Below, piece by piece: positions 1-11,629 of a stretch of 64,000 nucleotides of DNA. The DNA is from Rosa chinensis. Taxonomy: Eukaryota > Streptophyta > Magnoliopsida > Rosales > Rosaceae. A model generated the notes under the pieces. The model ran no database searches and had not been told where the DNA came from. It worked only from the letters and a program-made list of their open reading frames with translations. The stretch spans positions 67,660,397 to 67,724,396 of the forward strand of contig NC_037088.1 in NCBI RefSeq assembly GCF_002994745.2, written 5' to 3'. Each line of letters starts with the position of its first letter. The first letter of the stretch is position 1. The position numbers and the translations under genes were made by a program.

Positions 1-1324
1 CCTCTACTCCTTCTTCGCCGTCTTCGGCATCCTCGGCGGCGGTATCTACAACATCCTCGGTCCCCGCCTCACTCTCCTCTCCGCCTGCTCCACCTACGTC
101 CTCTACGCCGGCTCCTTCCTCTACTACAACCACCACAAGCACCAGGCCTTCGCCATCACGGCCGGAGCCATCCTCGGAGTCGGCGCCGGCCTCCTCTGGG
201 CCTGCCAGGGCGCCATCATGACGTCATACCCGCCCCCTAATCGCAAGGGGACGTACATCTCCATCTTCTGGAGTATCTTCAACATGGGAGGTGTCATTGG
301 TGGCTTGATACCATTTGTGCTCAACTATCACAGAAGTGAGGCTGCTTCTGTGAATGATGCAACTTACATCGGCTTCATGGTGTTCATGTCAGTCGGGACC
401 ATCCTGTCCCTGGCTATCTTGCCGCCGAGTAAGGTGGTCCGTGACGACGGGACCAAGTGTACTAATATTCAGTACTCCAATGTCACGACTGAGGCGATCG
501 AGATTGTGAAGCTGTTTTTGAATTGGAAGATGCTGCTTATTATCCCTGCTGCTTTTTCTAGCAACTTTTTCTACACTTACCAGTTCAATAATGTGAATAG
601 TGTGATGTTCAATCTGAGGACTAGGGGTTTGAACAATGTGTTCTACTGGGGTGCGCAGATGATTGGGTCGATTGGGATTGGTTACATTATGGATTTCAGC
701 TTCAAGAGCAGGAGGACGAGGGGATTTTTCGGGATTGTAGTGGTGGCTGTTCTTAGCACTGCCATTTGGGCCGGTGGACTTGCTAACCAGGTAGGGTACA
801 GTCGCGGCAAGAAGCCAGAGAAGTTGGATTTCAAGGACTCGGGTTCTGATTTCGCAGGACCGTTTGTGTTGTACTTTAGTTTCGGGTTGCTGGATGCCAT
901 GTTCCAGAGCCTTGTTTACTGGGTCATTGGAGCCTTGGCTAATGATTCTGAAATTCTAAGCAGGTATGACATAATGACTCATATTTATTTCTGTGCACAT
1001 AGTGATAGAGTGGAGTAGTATCAAGTAAATAGCATGGTATAGTTTCAGAGTTTGTGAATTTGATGTGAACAACTTTTGTGCATGTGTTACAGGTATGTTG
1101 GATTCTATAAAGGAGTGCAGAGTGCTGGAGGAGCTGTTGCTTGGCAAGTTGATGCTCACAATGTCTCGTTCATCGGTCAATTGATTATGAATTGGGTTTT
1201 TACGACTGTGAGCTATCCGTTGTTGCTTATTCTGGTCTTGTTTGCTGTGAAGAATGAGGGTGAAGAAGAGGAAATTACCAAGGGCAAGGATGTTGCGCCT
1301 GGCTCGACCAAGGAGGTTGCTTAG
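1..1324 (+). CDS. UNC93-like membrane protein, 3' part (5' end outside window)
   Basis: Two exons, 1-963 and 1093-1324, are joined in phase (AG|G gives Arg, then Tyr-Val-Gly-Phe-Tyr) and end in TAG. The frame is already open at base 2, so the start lies to the left. About 397 residues are visible. They show repeated hydrophobic segments, a Gly-rich first helix (GILGGGIYNILGP), a loop reading MTSYPPPNRKGTYIS and a Glu/Lys-rich cytosolic tail. This pattern fits the plant UNC93-like (DUF895) branch of the major facilitator superfamily, like the Arabidopsis UNC93-like proteins encoded at At1g18000/At1g18010. Animal UNC93 proteins regulate channels or receptor trafficking; the transported substrate, if any, of the plant branch is not evident. 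Coding GC is high in the first 300 bases. Family call is confident, function is not. Confidence 0.85.
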
Positions 1325-2214
1325 CTTAATAAGTGATTCAGATAGATTCTTTGGAATTGTCATTTGTATTTGCTCCCACTTTTAAAAGGTGTTTGCCATC
1401 ATGTTTACAAGTATTGAAATTGATGAAGTTATCCACTTGTATACACATAAATGGAAGTTCATGCTTTGTCTAAATTTGGTTGATCACAAATCTGTGCTTT
1501 TAGTTCAAGAACAGATTCCAAGGTTTTCACCTCAGAATTGGTCTCTATCTCTGGGTTTATCTTCTAGAGAGGGTTAAACACCAGAGTCCTTGTTTATTGT
1601 TAACTTTGCTTGGTGCATTCACTGCCTTTGCTGTGACCTATTCTTCTTTTAAATTCCATTCGTCTACATTTCAATAATAAACCAGATAAAGAGACATTTG
1701 CTCACGTATTTTATAAGCTTAGGCTGTGTAGGCTAAGCTCTGTTTCCTGTTAGTTTGAGGACATCATCGTTCGTGGCGCATGTCTGGAGGGTTACGACAT
1801 TTCTTTGTGAAAGACGAACAAATTAATCCTTTCCAGTCTGGCAGTCTCTAATATTTCAAGATTAGAAATACAAAACTATGAAAGAACAGATTGTCTTGTA
1901 ATTATCCTTAATGGCGTTTATCCTGATTGCTTGCAATCAACCTAAATATAAGCAATTTGAGCAGACTAATTAATCAATCAATTATCAGCTTAAATGCATG
2001 ACAGATCTTATTCTTAAACCTTAATAAACGAGACTATAATGAATAATATAGATTACACGTACATACATCTAATTAATTTTTTCTTATTAATTGCATGGTT
2101 AATGGAGTCCCAAAAGTTTGAATACAAAGTGCATACAAGAAATGATCATTTTCCCCCTGCACTTTTCTCATGTTCATTCATGGGATACAATTGATATAGA
2201 TCGGAAGTTGTGAA
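1325..2214. other. Spacer between two convergent 3' ends
   Basis: AT-rich DNA that should hold the 3' UTR of the UNC93-like gene (an AATAAA-like run lies near 1674-1680) and, on the other strand, the 3' UTR of the acidic protein gene. The short ORFs here have no family features. No RNA gene or repeat was recognised. Confidence 0.5.
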
Positions 2215-2676
2215 TCATACTTTGACAAGGAGCTCTTCCTTCTTGTCCTCTGAGGTGGCCGGAGGAGCAGTCTTGGGTTCTTCTTGTGCTTCCTTTTTCT
2301 CCTTCTCCTCCTCCTTTTTGGTCTCCTTGACAGCCTCAACGTATATGATCTCACCTTCCTTGGCAGCGACCTCGACTTCAACTGTCTCCCCTTTCGGGTT
2401 CTCTACCACAATAGATTCTCCGGGAAGTACGAGCACGGGCACGGCCTCAGCGGCTTTTGTTTCCTTCTTTTCGTCCTCATCGGGCTTCGAGAGATCTACC
2501 AAAGGTGCTTCATCCTTACTCTTATCATCTGATCCGCTGCTGTCCTTCTTATCATCATCAGCAGTGGTCTCAGCCTTGGCGGCAACGGTCTCCTCGGCCT
2601 TGACGGGCTCCTCAACCGGAGCAGCGTCCGGGTTGGTTTCGGTCAACTCCTTAGGTTTGCTCGCACAGCCTCCCAT
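2215..2676 (-). CDS. Acidic Glu/Lys-rich protein with N-myristoylation motif
   Basis: Intronless ORF of 153 residues. The start MGGCASKPKEL is a classic plant dual-lipidation signal: Gly2 for N-myristoylation and Cys4 for palmitoylation, followed by basic residues. This implies attachment to the plasma membrane or endomembranes. The rest is low in complexity and rich in Glu, Lys, Ala and Asp, so probably disordered. One more ordered patch near residues 77-115 contains PVLVLPGESIVVENPKG and EGEIIYVEAVKE. No catalytic motif is visible. The ATG was chosen because the lipidation motif requires it and a TATA box lies about 110 bases upstream. Plants have many such small acidic MGGC proteins of unknown role; I do not recognise a named family. 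Confidence 0.75.
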   Translation of the reverse strand: MGGCASKPKELTETNPDAAPVEEPVKAEETVAAKAETTADDDKKDSSGSDDKSKDEAPLVDLSKPDEDEKKETKAAEAVPVLVLPGESIVVENPKGETVEVEVAAKEGEIIYVEAVKETKKEEEKEKKEAQEEPKTAPPATSEDKKEELLVKV

Positions 2677-2784
2677 GGTTATTGATTAAGAGTATGGGAA
2701 GAATGCGCGAGGGTCTTTGGTATGAGCAGAAGCAGGAGGGGCTTCTTGAGGCTGTGGGAGATATGGGGATATAGCATGAGGTTG

Positions 2785-2791
2785 ATATATA
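2785..2791 (-). promoter_or_regulatory. Probable TATA box of the acidic protein gene
   Basis: Read on the minus strand, TATATAT lies about 110 bases upstream of the ATG at 2676. It predicts a transcription start near 2755 and a 5' UTR of roughly 80 bases. Confidence 0.5.
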
Positions 2792-4227
2792 GGTGAAGAG
2801 GGGAGAGCATGTTTAGGAGAAATTGAAGGTGGAATCAGCCTGGCATTCCTTTTCAAATGGACAGCCACAACTTTGCCGCGCCTTCATTACCAGGAAACAC
2901 AAAGAGTTCGTTAATTATGGCAGTTATGTTCATTCTTTCCGAATATTGTGCCTGGCCCATCACCGATGTGTGTTGTCTTCTTATACCACAAGATTTAGAC
3001 CAACAACCGCAAAACAAAATTAGTGTATATTACCTTTGTTCCAATAATGGTGGAAAAGATACACATAAAAGCGTTTTGATATTTCTCAAGAGATTTTGTA
3101 TTAAGTATCTTTAACATATCGACTTCAAATTCACTCAAAATTGTATTAAACATAAAGTCTCGCTAATTAATGAAGCTGATATAGTTCACTTAAATCTGTA
3201 TTAAACATAAAGTTCTATCCAAATCTGCCAATAACCATTTGGTCAAACTAAATAAGTTTTTATTCGTAAATTGAGGGAGTCTAATTATTGTTGGTATATA
3301 ATAAATTTTATAAACTGAACTTTATGCAAATCATTTTTCTTTTTCATTTCTCAAAAGAAGTGTTTAAAAGTATTAACATTATGAAGTTAAGAACCGTTTA
3401 GATTAGTAATTATTTACTCTGTGTCTGACAGAATAAGTTAATCTAACGGCTCATAATTTGAGAGTTTCAATACTTCAAAACACTGTAAAACACATACATC
3501 ATCTAGTAATGAAAGAGAAATGAATCTGTCAAATACTTTTTTAGACACAATTTTTTAGTTCATTGTTTTTCAAATTTATTTTTGGTAAATGAGAATGCTG
3601 TTAATATTCCTTTAAAAGGATGATAATATATGGTCAAGAGTGTATAAAAATGCCAATAAATTCCTCATGATTACAACTTTTTTCTTAATTAGTGAGGTAA
3701 AATCGAGCAAAAAAGGAAATGATTTGGTGGACATAAATCACATAATCGTATAATCCATGAGATATAATTACTAGTTGTAAATAAAATTATTAACTAATAA
3801 ATGCCAACACAAAATGCGGGAAAGAAGGACCATCGTTCACTGCTCAAAATACTTATACGACGGCGTCCGGTCACAACTAAGGCATTGCGCGTCAACCAAG
3901 TGTCTGATCCTACTTTCCAACATTAGGGATTCTTCAACCTCCTCCTTTATCTATTTTTTTGCTTCGGATGATAGTCAAAACCAAGCATCATTAACCTGGG
4001 GGTAAAAGTCAATTCGATCAGAACCTGAAACAACACCTGACCTGACCTGATTTGGAGAAATTCTCTCAAATTTGGGGAAGGTTCAGGGGACGAAGAACAA
4101 CAATGGTTTTCATGATCTTCCCTTAAGTTTAGATTTTGGGGAAGAGTTTTGAGAGAGATAAGGATTTGGTGCAACTCCATCGAAAAAAGGTGCAAGAATA
4201 TTGATACAATTAGAGAACTCGCCTTCA
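2792..4227. other. AT-rich divergent intergenic region
   Basis: Contains the upstream regions of the acidic protein gene (-) and the Kazal gene (+). It is strongly AT-rich between 3030 and 3800. A 17-base phrase, TGTATTAAACATAAAGT, or a near copy of it, occurs at about 3141 and 3199. No coding potential beyond short spurious ORFs was seen. The 5' UTR of the Kazal gene is probably within 4080-4227. Confidence 0.45.
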
Positions 4228-4638
4228 ATGGAGCTCCACTTCCTTAAGTCCCCAATCTCTCTCATTATACCTATACTCTTCACCGCCTTCATCCTCGGTT
4301 GCTTCCCCACCGTCCGATCCGAGCAGGAAGATAGTTTCATCAAACTGCCCTCGGAGTCTCAACCAGCTGATGTATGTCCCGCCCAGACTACGTCACTGGT
4401 TCACGCCCTCTCGTGTCCGGTCAATTGCTTTCGACCGGACCCGGTATGCGGCGTGAACGGTGTGACATACTGGTGTGGCTGCCAGGAGGCACAATGTGCA
4501 GGGGTTAAAGTGGCCAAGTTGGGATTTTGCGAGGTGGGAAATGGGGGTGCGGCTCCTCTATCTGCGCAGGCCTTGCTTTTGGTTCACATTGTGTGGCTTA
4601 TCGTCCTCGGATTCTCAGTTTTGTTTGGACTTTTCTAA
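4228..4638 (+). CDS. Kazal-type protease inhibitor family protein with hydrophobic C-terminus
   Basis: Intronless ORF of 136 residues. The first true ATG at 4228 is followed by a strong signal peptide (hydrophobic to about residue 28). A Cys-rich module follows, containing SCPVNCFRPDPVCGVNGVTY, which matches the Kazal/follistatin-like core (VCG.NGVTY). Further cysteines occur in WCGCQEAQCAGV and KLGFC. The C-terminus is about 25 hydrophobic residues, resembling a GPI-anchor signal or a single membrane span. Arabidopsis has a small family with the same layout, annotated as Kazal-type inhibitors (for example At4g01575 and KPI-1). Kazal domains block serine proteases in the apoplast; the target here is unknown. 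Confidence 0.8.
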   Translation: MELHFLKSPISLIIPILFTAFILGCFPTVRSEQEDSFIKLPSESQPADVCPAQTTSLVHALSCPVNCFRPDPVCGVNGVTYWCGCQEAQCAGVKVAKLGFCEVGNGGAAPLSAQALLLVHIVWLIVLGFSVLFGLF

Positions 4639-4935
4639 TTCATTCATCTGGTTTTGTTGGTTCAGATTACAGGTTTTGTCCATCTAGCTTTTGCACGAAG
4701 GATGAATCACAGCTCTGTATTTTTCCTTTTTTGTTGCTTTTTGGGTTATATGATATGGTAACCCTCTCTTGCCGCACCATTGTAATAACTTATGCAAGAA
4801 AGATATCAAAAGGTTATATTTGGTTGAAGTCGTAGGAGGAACCTTTCTTCATTTCAATAGTTAGGTACATTCCTTGTACATTCACCATACATTATTAAGA
4901 AGTTTGAGATTGGATGCTTAAAAATCATAGTAGTG

Positions 4936-5233
4936 GTGGAATTGTGAAGAATTCCTTAATATTTAAAAAGTTTGAATTTGTGTCAACGAGTAAGAAAATA
5001 AAGGAGGTCAAATGAATGCTAAATTAGCAAGATAAATGTAAAGAAACAACAAACACTAGTATTAATTCTTTCTAACCCGACGTTGGTGGAATTGTGAAGA
5101 ATTCCTTAATATTCAAAAAGTTTGAATTTGTGTCAACGAGTAAGAAAATAAAGGAGGTCAAATGAACGCTAAATTAGCAAGATAAATGTAAAGAAACAAC
5201 AAACACTAGTATTAATTCTTTCTAACCTGACGT
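4936..5233. repeat. Tandem direct duplication, 149-bp unit
   Basis: Two adjacent copies, about 4936-5084 and 5085-5233. Both begin GGTGGAATTGTGAAGAATTC and end near TTCTTTCTAACC.GACGTT. They differ at only a few positions (for example TATTTAAAAA against TATTCAAAAA, and AATGAATGC against AATGAACGC). No ORF spans them. High identity points to a fairly recent event. Confidence 0.9.
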
Positions 5234-5524
5234 TTAGAATAACATGTTTATTTACTTGAACTGAGTATGAGAACAAATTTCAAGTAATTTCCACTATATT
5301 AGTAACTCATTTGTTAGAGTCATGACAATTAGTTTGTAATATCAATCGCAACCAGCTGCATTCCTATTAAGATTCATAAGTAAACTATCTAATGAGAACA
5401 ACTTTTCTCATTCATTAGTAAATAATATTTCAAATTTGTCTCATACTCTTAAATTTCATCATTTCATGTAAATAACCTTGTATCAGAAATTTGACCGTCA
5501 CTTTCCTAAACTTCTAAATTCTAA

Positions 5525-5700
5525 CCACCTGGTGTGGTAAAGTTGGTCGAGAGGCCTATCACAGAACTCCCCACATCTAGTGTTCGTGTCCAAAATCTCA
5601 TCAGTTTGTGACCATCATGTTTGAGGGGCATTCATATTCGTGCGCCAACACCAAGAGATTAGTTTGACTTTGCTAAAATACCCTCGTGAATCTCGATCCC
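5525..5700 (+). mobile_element. Possible tRNA-derived SINE fragment
   Basis: The stretch has a pol III box A-like phrase, TGGTAAAGTTGG (about 5535-5546), and about 35 bases later a box B-like phrase, GTTCGTGTCC (5582-5591). The spacing matches the internal promoter of tRNA genes and tRNA-derived SINEs. It cannot fold as a complete tRNA by eye, and a clear 3' poly(A) tail or target-site duplication was not found. It could also be chance. Confidence 0.35.
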
Positions 5701-5966
5701 AATATTACCTGTGCTCATATAACCGAGATTGATGCTACCTCATCTTCATCTTGATCAAAATAGAATGAGTTTCCCTAAAATTTTAAATTCAAGCGGGTTC
5801 GGCCCACCCGGCCCAATAACACCGGACGGCTAGTCAGCTAGGCCACATGTTGCCTAGTCTGTTTATCATCAACAGAACTATGAAGCCATCATCAATTCAT
5901 GGAGCGAATAATCCCGGCAAGTCGTAACCGTCTCTAACCGACTCCGATCAGCACAGAAACCAAGAA

Positions 5967-7566
5967 ATGCTCTCCTCCGCCGCCGCCCTATTCGGCAACC
6001 CCATCTCCCTCACTCTCACTCCTCCTCCTCCTCCTCCTCTCACTCTCTCTCTTCACTTCAAGAACCGCGCTTTCCTCACTCGCTTCTCAATCTCAGCCAA
6101 CCATGACTCTATCAAGTCACAGGTCCATCTCGACAGTCTTCGGGTTTTGGAATGGGATAAGCTCTGCGATTCCGTCGCCGGCTTCGCTCGTACTCCGTTA
6201 GGCCGCGAAGCCACCAAGGTACTTACTAACTACTTAACTAGTTACAACTTTTAACTCTAATCGTCCTCTAAATCTTCTTCGTCTTCGCTTTGATTGTTGA
6301 TTTTGTTACTGAATCGATAGGCAAAGCTATGGTGTTTGAGCCAGACCTACGAAGAAAGCTTGAGGCTTCTGGACGAAACCAATGCCGCGGTTGAGATGCT
6401 CAAGCACGGCGCTTGCAGTTTGGATTTTGGCGGTGTTAAAGTCGTTTTGGTAATCATGTTAAATTGAGTGGATTTTGTTGATTTTCGAAACACTTAATGA
6501 TGTTGAGAGATTTTGTGTGTATGTGAAGGTGGAATCTGCTATACAACGTGCTCGGAGGAGCTCAGCGGTGGAAGGAATCGAAGCGGTAGCTGTGATGGAG
6601 CTGCTGCAGTACGCAGAGCATTTGCAGAGTAATCTGAAAGGTGCAATCAAGGAAGATGCGGAGTGGTACAGGCGATTTATGCCTCTTTCGGAAGTGGTGA
6701 GTGTAAGCTTGAGAGTTAAGTTATGTGCTAATGGCAATTGGGTGTTGACATTGTGTGTTTTGAGTGGATTCAAATGTGATTCAATTGTTTGTGCAGATAA
6801 TGGGATTTGTGGTAAACCGATCACTAGCTAAGCTGATACAGCAAGTTATAGATGAAGACGGCCGTGTTAAAGACTCTGCGGTTTGTTACTGATAATGCTT
6901 TTGTACTGGAATATAACTCTTTAGGTTGCAGTCATTTGTTTTTAGAAGTTTTAAGTCCTTTCTAACTGAGTGATTCACGATTTTAGAGTCCAAACCTGAA
7001 ACGTTTACGCAATCAAGTTCGGACGCTTGAGAAAAAGGTAAAATTCTTGTTTTGAAGAGTTCATTTCAGTAATCCAATTATGAATATTTGAGTGTATAGA
7101 TAAGAAAAAGGGCAATATATTGCAGCCATCAGCCTTGGAACTTCAGTCAACGCTTATGGCATAACCTAAATAACTGATTAATATATCCCATTATCGTTCT
7201 TATTGGCTCACACAAGGAAAACATGTGCTTATTGCAAACAATGAATCCACATTTCTGACTTTTTTACCACCACCACTTATGTGCTGTGGTGATTTCATAT
7301 ACATTATTGAACTCAGCATGTCATTGTAAGTAGGTACAGTTATGCAGACCATAGATTGTAAGTAGGCACATCACCACATGATACAGAAGCATTTTAGGCT
7401 TTGAGTCTGAAAATATCATTTGTAATCATTCTTATTCACAACTTAGTTTCTAACTCTGATCCACTCTTTTCAGATATATCAGTTAATGAACAGCCTAGTC
7501 CGGAATGACAAGAGTGTAACACCACTTCTGGTAAGAATCACAAATCAAAGATGTTCCTTTAGAACC

Positions 7567-7598
<32 letters not shown>

Positions 7599-10500
7599 AA
7601 TTTATACTATCAATCACTGGTTCAGGAAGTGAGTACCGTTGATGGAAGGTGGTGCATAAAATCCAGTGCTAATGAAATGACAAGTTTCAAGGGTCTACTG
7701 TTGCCCAGGTCTGTAAAGTTTGTTATATAACCTGGATCACCTCTAACCATGCAAAGTATTTCTCTTGATTGTTTACTGGTCTAGGTCAAATTATCTTGTC
7801 TCCATTTAATGGAATCTTAGTTGAGTTTTTCAATCCTGAAAGTGATATAATGTTATAGTGGTTCAGGCAAAGGAAGCATTGTTGAGCCATTATCTGCTGT
7901 CCCTCTGAACGATGAATTACAACAAACAAGGGCACTAGTATCAGAGGCTGAGGCGGAGGTTCTCTCTATGTTAACAGAAAAGGTTGCTGGCCTTATGTGG
8001 TAATTACTCTTTTTCTGTCTATAGAAGTATCATCTGTTCCCCCTTCTGATGTTCATTTGGCTTATCATACAGATGCAAATGGATCTTGAGAATATTGAAC
8101 AGCTATTAAACAGTATTATTGAACTGGATGTGGTAGGTTGTTGAGGATTTCTTCTTTCTCATCTCTCTCTCTCAACTACTTATCTGATTGTGTTAATAGC
8201 TTACATTGCATTCTTAACTTGTAGGTGAATGCCCGAGCAACTTATGGCCTAGCATATGGAGGAACATGTCCCAATATATATCTCCCAGGAGGTCATAGTT
8301 CTTCTGCGAGTGATGCCTACATTTCTGGGAACAAACATCCACAGGCATCCTATTCCAAAAAAAGTGGATGGGTGTTGTATCTGCCGAAAGCTCATCATCC
8401 TTTATTACTGCAACAGCATAGACAAAATTTAAAGAAGGCCAGGAAGGATTCCAAGAATGTGACTCTGGTAATTATGCAATATCTATGATTTGTTGTCCCT
8501 TTATTATTGGTAGTTTTCTGGTTTAAACCCAGTTCTGAATAATGATTCAGGATATATAATTTTGGATTGAAATTCAAATGTTAAATTTAGTCTATTCTTT
8601 TGATAGTGTGGTCAACTGGTCATATTTCTTGCACAAAGGGAATTGCATTTAGGTGATTGTGAGTTTGTGACTTTCTGAAGGCAATTATTTCCTTTTTGAA
8701 TAACAAGTATGGCACCTGTAGGTAATGTCATAACAAAAACACACTCCAAGAAGAGGAGAACATATAGCATATCATCTTAGAATTCAAGCTAATTCCAAAT
8801 TTCATATTTTTTGGGAAGATAATTTAGAATTCTATAGGTTGATTCATAATTATCACCTGCCTCAACTCTCAGTATGCATCATGAAATTATGATCAGATAT
8901 TCTGTTTCTAAATTCTGCCATCTCTATTTCGCAGGTTCACCCAGTTCCAGTTGATTTTTTTATCACACAGAAAATTCGAGTTTTGGTTATCACTGGCCCT
9001 AATACAGGGGGAAAAACCATTGGCCTGAAGACTGTAGGATTAGCAGCTATGATGGCAAAATCAGGTTGAACATCCAAAGTGTTCATCTGTTTAAGGCTCG
9101 TGGAATATTCTAGTAGTCTCAGTGTCTCACAATCAAATGAACATTGTCTTTATATTGATAATTGAGTTGAATAAAGAATATACAGACTAAAAATGTTGAT
9201 TACAAATGCAGCTTCCAACACCATCTTCAAGTTTCCTGGCTTATGACCATTTTTCTCTATTATACTGCAGGTCTTCATGTTTTATGTTCTGAGTCGGTAC
9301 ACATCCCTTGGTTTGATTCAGTGTTTGCTGACATTGGTGATGAACAATCCCTGTCTCAATCTCTGTCCACATTCTCGGGCCACCTAAAACATATAAGCGT
9401 AAGAAAAGTATTTCTAACTTGCTTTTAAAAAAAACTTTTGATGATAAACATGACAGAGTTTACATATGCAATAATTAAAAACTTGATAGACTAGAAAAGT
9501 TCAGTAAATACTTTTTTGTCTGATCAGTGAAGACCTATATACATATCTGATATGAAAACCATTTCTTACATCTTGTAGGACATACAATTGCAGTCAACAA
9601 GTTGCTCACTCGTGCTACTAGATGAGGTACGGTTAAACTGTCTTTTTAACATGCAATGATTTAATAATATATTACCAGGAAGATAAAAGAGAAACAAAAC
9701 GTAAGTTATATTTACAGGGATTACACAACTCCTTTTGTTATTAGGTCGGTGCGGGAACAAACCCCCTTGAAGGAGCAGCGCTGGGGATGTCACTATTGGA
9801 ATCTTTTGCTGAAACTGGTGCTTTGTTGACAATTGCCACAACACATCATGGTGAACTCAAAACCCTGAAATACAGGTACTGGCATACAAGTTAAAGGTGT
9901 GACTATTGCAATAGTAATGACAGTTTAGTTCAGTTAGTGTTGAGTTAATTTAAATAATGGTTGTTGTCAGGCTTATGGTCACAGTTGCTCTCCTTGTGGT
10001 TTATGGAGTCAATTGTTTGTGTAGTTGAAAATCTACATAGCCCTTTGGAATATCTTCCCCTTCTACAAGTCTGGGTTTGTGTCGATGACATTTTTCTTTG
10101 ACAGCAATGACGCCTTTGAAAATGCATGTATGGAGTTTGATGAAGTGAACTTAAAGCCCACTTACAGAATTCTCTGGGGAGTACCAGGTATATATTCTGA
10201 ATACTGCATATGCATTGGGTTAAACTGGGTTCTCTTTTCTGTTACAATGTCAAATACTTTTGTAAAAATCTCTTCATCTCACTTTCATTCATTAGCAAGC
10301 CAGTAGTCATTGGTGTCTCACTAATGCTGTACTACCCTCTAGATCATATAATTATGTTGCTTAATAATGATTCAAGAATGCAATGTATTCTGCAGGGCGT
10401 TCAAATGCAATCAATATAGCTGAAAGGTTGGGACTACCTGGTAGAGTAGTTGATAATGCCCGAGAACTGTATGGTGCAGCTAGTGCAGGGATAGATGAGG

Positions 10501-11629
10501 TAACATGTATAGCTAACATACCTCTTTATCTTGTTCTTAATAATTAATAAAAGAAAACAATAATAGAAAAAAGAAAAAAAAGGAGCGGCCCTGTATGTAT
10601 GAAACAGTGCAAAAATGCTAGAATAGTGTTCACATGTCCTAGTGTCCACTCAAAGAAATGATCTGCTGATCTTTTCTCACTTGGTTTTTCTTGCATTTAC
10701 ACATGGGAGATATGAAGCTTTTTTTGTATTTCAATGCAGGTTATAGTTGATATGGAACGGTTAAAGCAGGAGTATCAAGAGCTTTTATATGAAGCACAGA
10801 ATCATCTGACGTAAGAATCTGCTTCCCTGTTTTGATATTCTCAAGTAAACAGGAGTCCTATGGTCTTTTGGAAGGAAAAATAGAATTAAAAATCATTAAA
10901 TAAAAGGATAACAGGCTTCATTTCATGACATCCAAGTAGATAATCAATGATGCAAATTTTTCAGTAATTAATATGCTCTCTCACTGAAGGTATGTCATTT
11001 CCAAAGATGAACTCTAGCTTTCAACTATTGTGTTCATATATGTTATATTTGTACTTATAGGATCTCAAGAGAGTTGCATGAGAAACTGTTGGTTGCCAAA
11101 AGGAAGATTATGGAACATGGTAATGATCAAAGATTTAGGCAAATGCGAGAAATATCTGAGGCTGCTGCAATGGCACGATCTATTCTTCACAAAAAAGCTC
11201 GAAAGCAACGCGAATCTGCAATTCAATCTCTGCAGCCTACTTTGGAGCGAAAAAGACAGCTTGCATTGGCAACAAATGCAACTGATAATGGTGAGAATTC
11301 AACCACAAAAAGAAGGGTATCCTCTTCTGAAGATGTTAAAAAATCGCCATCAGGTAAATGAACCAATGAGAACTTTTTGAGATTAATTAGATTGTCATAT
11401 CTCTTTGAGAAACCGACTGAGTTTCTACCAAATTTTTAAGTTTTTTAACTATTATTAAGTAGATTATGTTTCAGATAAGTTTGAGCTTCCCAAGGTTGGC
11501 AATATGGTGTTTGTTTCTTCGCTTGGAAAGAAGGCGACAGTTTTGAGAGTGGAGCCATCTAAGGAGGAAATTTTGGTTCAAGCTGGTAACATAAAGATGA
11601 AACTGAAACTAGGTGACATCAAGACGTGA
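5967..11629 (+). CDS. MUTS2: MutS2-type ATPase, plastid-targeted, without Smr domain
   Basis: Nineteen exons close in frame: 5967-6218, 6321-6449, 6529-6696, 6797-6880, 6987-7037, 7474-7530, 7626-7708, 7859-7982, 8073-8132, 8225-8467, 8935-9064, 9271-9398, 9579-9626, 9745-9875, 10105-10187, 10396-10499, 10740-10810, 11061-11353 and 11475-11629; 797 residues. The Ser/Pro/Leu-rich N-terminus looks like a chloroplast transit peptide. Coiled-coil lever segments follow, with the MutS2 phrase [14 protein letters not shown]. The MutS ATPase has Walker A GPNTGGKT (about 437-444), the [18 protein letters not shown] segment, Walker B LVLLDE followed by [10 protein letters not shown], and an ATTHH loop. 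The protein stops after a KOW-like segment (KLKLGDIKT), where bacterial MutS2 continues into the Smr nuclease domain. MutS2 acts on recombination intermediates or collided ribosomes in bacteria. The plant role is probably in plastid DNA or translation maintenance. Confidence 0.93.
7569..7596 (+). repeat. Poly(A) tract in MutS2 intron 6
   Basis: A run of about 27 A residues within the intron before the exon at 7626. It may be a microsatellite or the tail of an old retroposed fragment. Sequencing error in length is likely at such a run. Confidence 0.85.

Larger units (their letters stand above)
4639..5966. other. Intergenic region with a tandem duplication and a SINE-like segment
   Basis: Holds the 3' UTR of the Kazal gene, a 149-bp direct duplication (listed separately), a segment resembling a tRNA-derived SINE (listed separately) and the upstream region of the MutS2 gene. 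No gene was recognised. Confidence 0.5.

Noticed and set aside
956..1363. 135-residue ORF on the minus strand
   Set aside because: It lies antisense across an intron and exon of the UNC93-like gene and has no domain features.
2210..2689. 159-residue Ser-rich ORF on the plus strand
   Set aside because: It is the mirror of the acidic protein gene. The Ser/Ala-rich content is what Glu/Lys codons give on the other strand, and the minus frame has the lipidation motif and TATA box.
5525..5600. A tRNA gene
   Set aside because: Box A/B-like phrases are present, but paired acceptor and anticodon stems could not be formed. It is listed only as a possible SINE.
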